Of a DNA stretch of 46,035 nt, positions 7,776-14,932 are shown piece after piece. Under the pieces are notes generated by a model. That model saw only the letters and a program-made list of their open reading frames with translations, had not been told where the DNA came from and did no database searches. The DNA is from Verrucomicrobiales bacterium (GTDB lineage Bacteria; Verrucomicrobiota; Verrucomicrobiia; Verrucomicrobiales; DEV007): positions 1-46,035 of the forward strand of contig JARGOD010000038.1 of NCBI GenBank assembly GCA_029210205.1. The letters run 5' to 3'. The translations under genes were made by a program, and so were the position numbers. How positions within the stretch are numbered: the stretch's first letter is position 1; every line of letters begins with the position of its first letter.

Positions 7776-9179
7776 ATGAAAAATTGTAAACCCATTGAAA
7801 TCCGGGTGGGTGATCTCAAGCCAGCTCTGGTTGGCTTGGGTAAGATCACTCGTCCAAGTGCTCCCGATGCTGTACTTCGATGTATCCGTGTCGAGCGAGC
7901 GAACAAGTCTGAGATTCGCCTTCAAGCTACCGATGGCGACTTCCATCTCAATCTGAAGGCTCCAGCAAAGGTGATCGATCCAGTGGAACCGTTTCTGGTT
8001 CCTTTGGAGGCCCTTCGTGAGCAAGTGCGTGGATGCAAAGCTGCCGATAGCGTTCTGATCCGCCCCAATGCGAAAGCTCCTGCGGTTTCAGAATTCCCGG
8101 GACCGCCTGCGTTTCGCGCCGCTTCTGTTGAGCTGCCTCCGAAAATCACCTCAAGCTTGTTGCGGGCGTTTGCCTGCTCTTCCAGTGATCCCTCCCGCTT
8201 CGTCTTGCAGGGGGCCTACCTTGATGTGTCTGGCAAAGGCAGAAATGCTCATCGAATTGTCGCGACGGATGGTCGCCAGTTGTTTTCCAGCAACTCGATG
8301 GAACTGTCGTCGCTCAAATCATCCGTGATCCTCCCCAACCACGTCTTGTGGAAGTGGAAGCGAATGACGGCGGAAGTGCCGTGGATACTTCGCGTCGGAG
8401 CTGAAAAAGGCGGCGATGCTCCCTTCCGAATCAGCACGAAGGATTGGAGCCTCAGCGGTAAGACCATCTCTGGAAACTACCCGAATTACCGTCAGGTCAT
8501 CCCGCCGGGATCAGACTTCAAATCTAGAGCGGAAATGTCGCGGGAAGTAGCAGAAGCTATTGCCAATCTGATTCCCAAGCTCCCCGGAAAGAAACTGTCC
8601 AACAAACCCGTCGGGCTTCACATTGAGAAGGGACTCGTTTCCCTGCTTGCTCGTGAGACGACTGAGGAGCCTTGGCAGTTCTATCCCATCGGACCGGTCA
8701 AAGCTGAAGGCCCGGACCAGGTAGTCTTTGCCAACCGCGACTACGTCCAGCGAGCCACCGGATTTGGCCTGACCTCCATCAGCACGACCGACCAGCAGTC
8801 GCCGATGCAATTCTCAAGGGAGGGAGATCTCATGATTGTCATGCCGGTCCGGGTTGGCGATACGGAAAAGCTGAAGCGTCCGCGCAAGCTCGCCCCCATC
8901 GTTTCTACGAAGCAACCAAAATCGCCCCAATCTCCTGCAAAGAAGGCGGTATCGAAGAAGCGTGCGACAGCACCTCCCGCGACTTCTGATCCCATGGACG
9001 AGATCGAGGTGAGCATCGCTGAAGCCAACAAAGCGCTCGCCTCAGCGGGTAAAAAGTTGAAGTCAGCGAAAGGCTCGCTCAACACCGCTCGTGACCAGCG
9101 GACTGAAGATCAAGAAGAACTGAAGGGATTTCGGTCCCTCTTTCGATCCATCAAGAAGCTCGCCACTGGTTCCAACTGA
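7776..9179 (+). CDS. DNA polymerase III beta-clamp homologue with an added basic tail
   Basis: A 467-residue protein. Residues 1-360 follow the three-domain plan of the DnaN sliding clamp: an IVATDGRQLF segment matches the conserved ATDGHRL-type motif, SGNYPNYRQVIP matches the G-x-(F/Y)-P-(D/N)-Y motif before domain III, and the fold ends in DLMIVMPVRV, equivalent to the clamp's terminal MPMRL. Beyond it lies a 107-residue extension that clamps normally lack: a Lys/Pro/Ala-rich stretch, then a charged coiled-coil-like helix (IAEANKALASAGKKLKSAKG). It could be an element-encoded clamp recruiting its own partners through the tail. The leader is A-rich without Shine-Dalgarno. A chromosomal DnaN is presumably encoded elsewhere. 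Confidence 0.88.
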   Translation: MKNCKPIEIRVGDLKPALVGLGKITRPSAPDAVLRCIRVERANKSEIRLQATDGDFHLNLKAPAKVIDPVEPFLVPLEALREQVRGCKAADSVLIRPNAKAPAVSEFPGPPAFRAASVELPPKITSSLLRAFACSSSDPSRFVLQGAYLDVSGKGRNAHRIVATDGRQLFSSNSMELSSLKSSVILPNHVLWKWKRMTAEVPWILRVGAEKGGDAPFRISTKDWSLSGKTISGNYPNYRQVIPPGSDFKSRAEMSREVAEAIANLIPKLPGKKLSNKPVGLHIEKGLVSLLARETTEEPWQFYPIGPVKAEGPDQVVFANRDYVQRATGFGLTSISTTDQQSPMQFSREGDLMIVMPVRVGDTEKLKRPRKLAPIVSTKQPKSPQSPAKKAVSKKRATAPPATSDPMDEIEVSIAEANKALASAGKKLKSAKGSLNTARDQRTEDQEELKGFRSLFRSIKKLATGSN

Positions 9180-9209
9180 GTCGTCACAACCAACACCAAG
9201 CAGGCACCG

Positions 9210-9256
9210 AAGGCCCGGTTGCTTCCGCATCACAGCGGAGGTGCCAGGCCTTTGTC
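9210..9256 (+). terminator. Stem-loop after the beta-clamp-like gene
   Basis: AAGGCC (9210-9215) pairs with GGCCTTT (9247-9253), continuing inwards with mismatches to TCCGC-ATCACA-GCGGA. The T-tract is short (TTTGTC), so termination would be weak to moderate. It occupies the same place, between stop codon and next A/C-rich leader, as the other stem-loops of this module. Confidence 0.6.
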
Positions 9257-9366
9257 ATGCCGTCTCTTCCCAATTCATACGAAAAAGAAAAACAAACGAA
9301 AAACCACTTCCTGTGAAGGGGCAAAACCAACAAAGAACGAAAACCAACAAATTCCAAAAACATACG

Positions 9367-10392
9367 ATGAACACCGAAACCAATACTGACCTCCTCGCAG
9401 TGCTGACCCGCGAAGGAGTCCTGATCAATGCCAGCGTCAGATATCCGCGCTTCCACAAGAAGCTCAAAGCGGCCGACCTCGGCCTCGAACCCGACCAGGT
9501 CAGTGACCGGCTCATGAGCCTCGGACACAAAAAGCTTCTTCCCAAAGAAGCCCTCGCTGATCTCGCTCTCGTCGAGAGCCGCACCCATGCCATCATTGAG
9601 AAATACACCTTTCCGTTTCTCAATGTCAGCCACTTCCTTCCCAACGGAAAACTGGTCGATGTTCAGGAGCAGTTGAATGCCCAGGAGCGAAACTTTGAAG
9701 TCGCTCGCGGGAAATTCCTGCGCGGCTACGAGCGCACCCGAGAACAGGCCCTCATCGATTGGCGCGACGCCATCCAGCAAATTGCGAAAACCTACGATGA
9801 AGAAGAAACGTTGTTCTCGCAAATCCAGGAAGCTTTCCCTTCGCGGGAATTCATCGAACCGCGCTTTGCATTCGAGGTGCGCTTGTTCCAGATCGCCGTT
9901 CCCGATGACCTCGGGATGGAGCTGATCACCTTCGCCGAGCAGAACGAAGTCCGGCTCGCCCGGCATGATGCCGCCCGCGAGGCTCGTCGTGAGATTCAAA
10001 CAGGCGTCGAGACCTTCGTAGGGGAATGCGTAGCCGAGTTGCGTCAGCAAACGGCTGAGCTCTGCGACGAGATGCTCGCTTCCATGCGCGGTGGCAAAAC
10101 TGACGGCGTTCATCAGAAGACCCTAAACCGGCTCGTAAAGTTCATTGATGACTTCAAGTCCTTGAATTTCGCCAGCGACACCGAGATGGAAAAGCAACTC
10201 GATCTGGTGAGAGATCAACTTCTCAGCCGGACTGCAGAGGACTACCGGAGCAGCTCGTTTGCGACTCGCAGCCTCGAATTCGGGCTGACCGATCTCCGGA
10301 ATCACGCTCGGGAACTCGCGTCTCAAGATGCCCGCGAGCTGGTGGAGCGCTTTGGTGAACTTGGTCGGCGCAAGCTCCAACTGGCCGGGTAG
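9367..10392 (+). CDS. DUF3150-like coiled-coil protein
   Basis: A 341-residue, highly charged, mostly helical protein. An N-terminal segment (ASVRYPRFHKKLKAADLGLEPDQVS) is followed by a KYTFPFLNVSHFLP stretch and long heptad-like helices (about 90-330). The layout and charged helices recall DUF3150 proteins, often encoded beside AAA+ ATPases in mobile elements; I make this link from memory and with moderate certainty. I start at the ATG at 9367 rather than further upstream, because the region before it is an A/C-rich leader. It lies between the clamp homologue and the DUF1257 gene and may be a partner of the downstream AAA+ protein. Confidence 0.7.
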   Translation: MNTETNTDLLAVLTREGVLINASVRYPRFHKKLKAADLGLEPDQVSDRLMSLGHKKLLPKEALADLALVESRTHAIIEKYTFPFLNVSHFLPNGKLVDVQEQLNAQERNFEVARGKFLRGYERTREQALIDWRDAIQQIAKTYDEEETLFSQIQEAFPSREFIEPRFAFEVRLFQIAVPDDLGMELITFAEQNEVRLARHDAAREARREIQTGVETFVGECVAELRQQTAELCDEMLASMRGGKTDGVHQKTLNRLVKFIDDFKSLNFASDTEMEKQLDLVRDQLLSRTAEDYRSSSFATRSLEFGLTDLRNHARELASQDARELVERFGELGRRKLQLAG

Positions 10393-10419
10393 AAATCCGA
10401 AAGAGTTCCTCCCACCACT

Positions 10420-10466
10420 CAACAGGGTTGGGTCATCGACCTGACCCTGTTGATTCAATCTTTTCT
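10420..10466 (+). terminator. Stem-loop terminator carrying the AACAGGGTTG motif
   Basis: CAACAGGGT (10420-10428) pairs with ACCCTGTTG (10444-10452); an alternative inner pairing GGGTCA/TGACCC is also possible. A moderately T-rich tail (ATTCAATCTTTTCTC) follows. It includes one copy of the dispersed intergenic motif AACAGGGTTGGGTC. It probably terminates the DUF3150-like gene and precedes the leader of the DUF1257 gene. Confidence 0.65.
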
Positions 10467-10499
10467 CAAGAAACCACAACCCTGAACCCAACTAACATC

Positions 10500-10877
10500 A
10501 TGTCACACTTCACTACCATCCAAACCCAGATCCGCGATACTGAAGCGCTCGAAGATGCCTGTGCCGAACTCGGCCTGAAACTTCTCCGGGACTCCAAAGC
10601 ACGCGGCTTCTCCGATCAAACCCGCAAGGGCGAACTCGTCATCCAACTCAAAGGTCCCTACGACATCGCCGCCAATCGTGCCGATGAAAACGAGAGCTAC
10701 GAACTGGCCACCGATTGGTTTGCCGGTCACGTCGAGAAGGAAGTCGGTCCCAACTACGGCCGTCTCATCCAGCTCTACGGCGTCCACAAGACCATCCGGG
10801 AAGCCAGCAAGAAACGGCTCCGTGTCACCCGTCGTCAGGAAACGGACGGCTCCATCAAACTCACCCTCGCTGCCTGA
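10500..10877 (+). CDS. DUF1257 (Ycf35-like) protein
   Basis: A 125-residue protein starting MSHFTTIQTQIRDTEALEDACAELGL, the hallmark opening of DUF1257, a family that includes plastid/cyanobacterial Ycf35. The middle (YDIAANRADENESYELATDWF) and the end (VTRRQETDGSIKLTL) also fit the family over its whole length. Its biochemical function is not established. It is followed after 4 bp by a DUF2997 gene and then by a Ycf46-like AAA+ gene; this same neighbourhood is known from cyanobacteria and some phages, which argues for joint function. The leader is A/C-rich and lacks a Shine-Dalgarno. The ATG at 10500 is chosen because the conserved domain begins there. Confidence 0.88.
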   Translation: MSHFTTIQTQIRDTEALEDACAELGLKLLRDSKARGFSDQTRKGELVIQLKGPYDIAANRADENESYELATDWFAGHVEKEVGPNYGRLIQLYGVHKTIREASKKRLRVTRRQETDGSIKLTLAA

Positions 10878-10881
10878 CCCG

Positions 10882-11088
10882 ATGACATCGAAAGAACAAA
10901 TCGTTGTGTGGGTCAGTCCCGAGGGATCCATCACCATCGATGCCCTTGGCTTCACCGGCAAAAGCTGCGAGGAGGCGACCCGTTTCCTCGAAGAAGAACT
11001 CGGCACTATCGGGCGCAAACAACGCAGCCGCGATTACTACCGCTCTGCGAAAAATAACAACCTCAACCAACAGGAACAAAAATCATGA
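10882..11088 (+). CDS. DUF2997 family protein
   Basis: A 68-residue protein. IVVWVSPEGSITIDALGFTGKSCEEATRFLEEELG is a good match to DUF2997: a short beta hairpin, a conserved G-x-x-C region and a following helix. It starts 4 bp after the DUF1257 stop and its own stop overlaps the next start (ATGA), so it belongs to a tightly coupled translation unit. Family members usually sit beside DUF1257 genes, as here. The molecular function is unknown; a cofactor- or partner-binding role with DUF1257 is plausible but unproved. Confidence 0.85.
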   Translation: MTSKEQIVVWVSPEGSITIDALGFTGKSCEEATRFLEEELGTIGRKQRSRDYYRSAKNNNLNQQEQKS

Positions 11089-11342
11089 GCACAACCACCA
11101 CCATCCCGGAAGTGATTCACTTCCAACCCGACGGAACCGGCGCGGGGCTTTACACCGAGATCATCGATCTGAAAGAGATTGGCGTTCTCGATGTGAGCCG
11201 TGCTTCCAACGTAGAATTCAATATCGAGTTCCAGCAATGGGAAGTCTTCGACTTCACCGGTCATGTCGTTTTCACCCATCCGTCTCGCGAGGAATGTCTT
11301 CGCTGGGAACGGATCCACTTCAATGAAACCTCAACCGACTGA
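11085..11342 (+). CDS. Small protein of the DUF1257-DUF2997-AAA+ cluster, unknown
   Basis: An 85-residue acidic protein (EVIHFQPDGTGAGLYTEIIDL...EFNIEFQQWEVFDFTGHVVFTHPSREECLRWER). It looks like a single compact alpha/beta domain without signal peptide or membrane segment. It overlaps the DUF2997 gene by 4 bp and precedes the AAA+ gene by 6 bp, so it is part of the cluster rather than a chance frame. AGGAAC lies about 9 bp before the ATG and may be a weak Shine-Dalgarno. No family was recognised. Confidence 0.75.
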   Translation: MSTTTTIPEVIHFQPDGTGAGLYTEIIDLKEIGVLDVSRASNVEFNIEFQQWEVFDFTGHVVFTHPSREECLRWERIHFNETSTD

Positions 11343-11348
11343 CTCATC

Positions 11349-12854
11349 ATGAAAGACATCATTTCCAACTTTGCGAGGGCCGGTTACGCCGGCCTATTTT
11401 TGTGCACAGCCGAAGAGGCTCGAGCTGAAGCTGAATTGAAAGAAGCGGCCGAAGGGCTCGGTCGCAACGTCCATGCCTGGAGTATCACCACAGGCATGAT
11501 TGACACATCGAACGGAAACGTTCATCGATGCACCGATCCGGTGGAAGCTCTCGAATCCATTGAATCGCTTCACAGCGATTGCGTCGTTCTTCTTCGCGAC
11601 TTTGGCGCCTTGCTGGAAGACAAGGATCCGCTCCTCATCAGGGTGCTTCGGGAAACTCTCAACCACGCCAAGTCGGCTGGAAAATTGATTGTCCTGGTCG
11701 GCGTGTGGAAGCCGCTTCCTCCGGAACTGGAACGCGAGATAACCCGGATTGATTTCGATCTACCCGGGAAAGAGCAACTTGCTACTGTTCTCGACGCCAT
11801 CACTGACTCGGCCAAACTTCCTGCCATCGGCGAACCTGAGCGAGAACTTGTTCTCGAAGCTGCCGGAGGGATGACCACGATAGAGGCGGAAAACGCCTTC
11901 GCTTTGTCCATCGTCGAAACGGGCGATGTCGAAGCGGCCGTCGTGGCTCGAGAGAAAGCCAATGCACTGAAGAGTGGTGGCCTCATCGAGGTGATCAATG
12001 CCCCGGCCACTCTCGACGACATTGGAGGATTACATGCGCTCAAGGACTGGCTGCAACAGCGACGCGAAGCCTTCACTCAAGGCGCTCGTGACTATGGTCT
12101 TCCGATTCCAAAAGGAATGCTCGTCCTCGGAGTCCCCGGCACAGGTAAAAGCCTCACTGCCAAAGCCACCGCCAGCGTCTTCGGTATTCCGCTACTCAAG
12201 CTCGATCCTGGAAAGTTGTTCGGTGGACTCGTTGGGCAGTCCGAGGCCAACCTGCGATCCGTCATTCAGACTGCCGAGGCGATCAGTCCCTGTATCCTCT
12301 GGATCGATGAGATCGAGAAAGGCCTCGGCGGCATGGGGGGATCCAACTCCAGCACCGACGGCGGTACCAGCGCGAGAGTCTTCGGCACTATGCTGAATTG
12401 GTTGCAGGAGAAAGCGAAACCCGTGTTCGTCGTCGCCACTGCAAACGACGTCAGCAAACTCCCGCCTGAGTTGCTCCGAAAGGGGCGATGGGATGAGCTT
12501 TGGTTTGTCGACCTCCCCAACAACCAGGAACGCACTGCGATCTGGGACATCGTGATCGAGAAATACGGTCGCGAAAAGACCGCCTTCGATTCGGTCGTCC
12601 TCGCCCGGGCCAGCGAAGTCCATACCGGAGCCGAGATCGAAGCCGCCTTCGTCGAGGCGCTCCATCGTTGCTTCACCCAGGATCGAGAACCCACAGAACT
12701 CGATCTCGGAGAAGTTCTATGCGAATCCGTTCCTCTCGCTACCACAATGAGCGAGTCCATCGAGCAACTGCGACACTGGGCCAAAACTCGAGCCCGTCAC
12801 GCCACCCACGCGGACAAGTCCGCGAATGGCAGGCGCAAACTCGACTTATCCTGA
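11349..12854 (+). CDS. Ycf46-like AAA+ ATPase
   Basis: A 501-residue protein with the Ycf46 plan. Residues 1-200 are an N-terminal domain of the type found in that family (FARAGYAGLFLCTAEEARAE). An AAA+ core follows, with Walker A GVPGTGKSLTAKA near residue 261, Walker B ILWIDEIEKG near 316, sensor VVATAND, and an ELLRKGRWDELWFVDLP arginine-finger region typical of the family. It should hydrolyse ATP as a ring to remodel a protein or nucleic-acid complex; the substrate is unknown. It closes the DUF1257/DUF2997 unit and is followed by a terminator. It could be the motor for the DUF1257/DUF2997 proteins or for the DUF3150-like protein. Confidence 0.9.
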   Translation: MKDIISNFARAGYAGLFLCTAEEARAEAELKEAAEGLGRNVHAWSITTGMIDTSNGNVHRCTDPVEALESIESLHSDCVVLLRDFGALLEDKDPLLIRVLRETLNHAKSAGKLIVLVGVWKPLPPELEREITRIDFDLPGKEQLATVLDAITDSAKLPAIGEPERELVLEAAGGMTTIEAENAFALSIVETGDVEAAVVAREKANALKSGGLIEVINAPATLDDIGGLHALKDWLQQRREAFTQGARDYGLPIPKGMLVLGVPGTGKSLTAKATASVFGIPLLKLDPGKLFGGLVGQSEANLRSVIQTAEAISPCILWIDEIEKGLGGMGGSNSSTDGGTSARVFGTMLNWLQEKAKPVFVVATANDVSKLPPELLRKGRWDELWFVDLPNNQERTAIWDIVIEKYGREKTAFDSVVLARASEVHTGAEIEAAFVEALHRCFTQDREPTELDLGEVLCESVPLATTMSESIEQLRHWAKTRARHATHADKSANGRRKLDLS

Positions 12855-12915
12855 TCGGCAACGCCAAGGTGATCAGATGAGACCGCTTTCCCAGATGATG
12901 GGGGAGTGGTCGGAG

Positions 12916-12949
12916 AATCCACCGCCACGCAACGGGTGGGTTTTCTTTT
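12916..12949 (+). terminator. Rho-independent terminator after the AAA+ gene
   Basis: AATCCACC (12916-12923) pairs with GGTGGGTT (12935-12942) and is followed by TTTTCTTTT-type sequence up to 12949. It cleanly separates the DNA-metabolism module from the putative defence genes that start at about 13.1 kb. Confidence 0.8.
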
Positions 12950-13084
12950 AGCTATCAGTTCCACGCGCCCTTCGGAGCAGACGACAGATAATTCATTGGA
13001 AAGGCAGTTCCAACTCAAGGTCTGGACGAAGGGATGACCTGTTGTTGCCATCATCTTGGAAAACCGCTGTCAGATCGAAAAGAA

Positions 13085-14932
13085 ATGTTGATTGCTATTC
13101 GATCCGCCACTTTTAAGATCATCGGGAAGATGAGCGGGGAAGAAATCAGACCAGCGCGATATCCGGCGAGAAATACGGAAGAACTTTCCGCTGTGCGCTG
13201 CTTTGTGAACCTGCTCGATCTGGATCGGGTGAAACCCGATGTCAGTGCGCTGGACAAAGTGCCGAACCATGACGGGACGATCACACTGGTGGACAATGAT
13301 CAATACCCTATCGGTGAATTGAAAGTTCAAGTTAAAAAGATTCCAAAGGATGCTCTGCGATTCGATTGTCCGGCTAAACTGATTGCTTACAGCAAAGTGA
13401 CAACGGCACCGTTTCTTCTCGTTTGTGTCGATGTGGAAAATCAACGTGCTTTCTGGAAGCAGATTAATCCGATGATGCCTGAATTCCGGACAAGTCAGAA
13501 AACTTTCACGGTGGAGTTCAAAGTTATTGAAAACGAGATTGGAAAGGATACCGCCTATCTCGACCATTGGACCCGGCTCTGTCAGAATTACCAAGATAGA
13601 GTGTCGAAAATTGCCAGTTTCGACCCCAAGGCATGGGGCGATCCCGGGCTGCACAAACTTTCTCCGGAGGTCGTGACTTCATTCCAAGAATATGCGGACG
13701 AATTGAACACTTTGCTCGATATCGATTTTCCAATCATTCGGCACGAATTTTTTGTCGATTCCTGGAAGTTGGGCGTGGTCATTCACAAGACGGGAAACGA
13801 GAGCCTTTCGTATTCGACTTATTCGATAAAGTATGGAGAAAGCGCTCCTCTCATTTCTTTCTCGCCGGATAGTTTGATGAATTCGGAAAAACTCGGAGAT
13901 CGCCCCGGGAACATCACAGAAACAATTATCAGCGGGGAGAAGGCCGCCGCTTTTCAAGACAGGAAGAAAAAGGGAAGGGAGTTCGTTTTCTATTATCTCG
14001 AGAAACTTCTCGACGACAAAAAGCTTCGTGTCGGCGGAGTAAATCAAAGTATCGAACTACTTATGTGGTTTATTCGGGAATACGGGCACACGCTCGGCTT
14101 AGTAGATGCGGAATCGTACAGTTCGTCCGATATATCTTACGGAGTAAATGTTTTCTTTCCTGCATGGTACTCAATAACGTTTGGGAAGGTTTTGGTATAT
14201 TTTCATCATGAATACCCTGATATGCTTCGGTCCAACCCATTCCCGTCCTTCGAGCAAATAGCAAACACAGGCCTTCGGGACGTTCACCCTTCGGCCGATG
14301 AGGTAAACCATGCGATCGCAAGTGGTCGGAGCATATCAGCGCCGTGGATCCGAACGCATGACTTCTCTCTGACTGCGTTGTTCGAGGCGAGTCGAATTTT
14401 GGCTGATTCTGGTATCGAAACTGTAACGAGACGGGACCGTCCTTGGAGTCGTGTTTCGCCAAGAATTGAGAATTGCTTCTCTCCAGAAGATATCGCTCAT
14501 AATCTGGCTTTGATGATCGAGGGAGCTGCGGAAGACTACGCAGACTTTATAGCCTGCAACCGATTTGAGAGACTTAAGTGCCCCCTTTTACAGGGAGACA
14601 TTGCACTAGCGTTCGCCGCCGACATCAATGATTGGGACGACGGAACCCCCGGTGTGTTTTTCGATGAATATCGCGTTCAGGATCGGAAAGGAAATCTCCC
14701 GAAAGTGCAGTTCATCAATTTAGCGAACAATTCTAGCGGCTGCGTTCAAGAGAGAGACGAACTGACTATTGAGGGCAGAGCTTATCGGATCGATTCTCAC
14801 CGGACTTCGCATGTGCCGTTTCTGAATGGGAAAAGGAGGATCGAATCTCTGCTCTATTTCTGGCTTCGTGAAGATCTCCGAAGACAATACGGAGACGAAT
14901 TTCTCCGAGCCGGAGATATTTGGAGCGATTAG
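13085..14932 (+). CDS. DUF4365-type nuclease-like protein, first gene of a putative defence operon
   Basis: A protein of about 615 residues. The N-terminal part (about 25-130) resembles DUF4365, a PD-(D/E)XK-like domain: a NHDGTITLVD strand, GELKVQVKK carrying a Q-x-K core (Q82-x-K84), then PFLLVCVDVENQRAFWKQI, where the family has its hydrophobic strand and W/Y-x-x-I. DNA cleavage is inferred. The remaining 480 residues show no recognised fold and may be a sensor or interaction region. Possible starts are ATG 13085, ATG 13130 and an upstream ATG at 13034; none has a strong Shine-Dalgarno. The end overlaps the next frame by 13 bp if that gene uses TTG 14920. Confidence 0.75.
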   Translation: MLIAIRSATFKIIGKMSGEEIRPARYPARNTEELSAVRCFVNLLDLDRVKPDVSALDKVPNHDGTITLVDNDQYPIGELKVQVKKIPKDALRFDCPAKLIAYSKVTTAPFLLVCVDVENQRAFWKQINPMMPEFRTSQKTFTVEFKVIENEIGKDTAYLDHWTRLCQNYQDRVSKIASFDPKAWGDPGLHKLSPEVVTSFQEYADELNTLLDIDFPIIRHEFFVDSWKLGVVIHKTGNESLSYSTYSIKYGESAPLISFSPDSLMNSEKLGDRPGNITETIISGEKAAAFQDRKKKGREFVFYYLEKLLDDKKLRVGGVNQSIELLMWFIREYGHTLGLVDAESYSSSDISYGVNVFFPAWYSITFGKVLVYFHHEYPDMLRSNPFPSFEQIANTGLRDVHPSADEVNHAIASGRSISAPWIRTHDFSLTALFEASRILADSGIETVTRRDRPWSRVSPRIENCFSPEDIAHNLALMIEGAAEDYADFIACNRFERLKCPLLQGDIALAFAADINDWDDGTPGVFFDEYRVQDRKGNLPKVQFINLANNSSGCVQERDELTIEGRAYRIDSHRTSHVPFLNGKRRIESLLYFWLREDLRRQYGDEFLRAGDIWSD

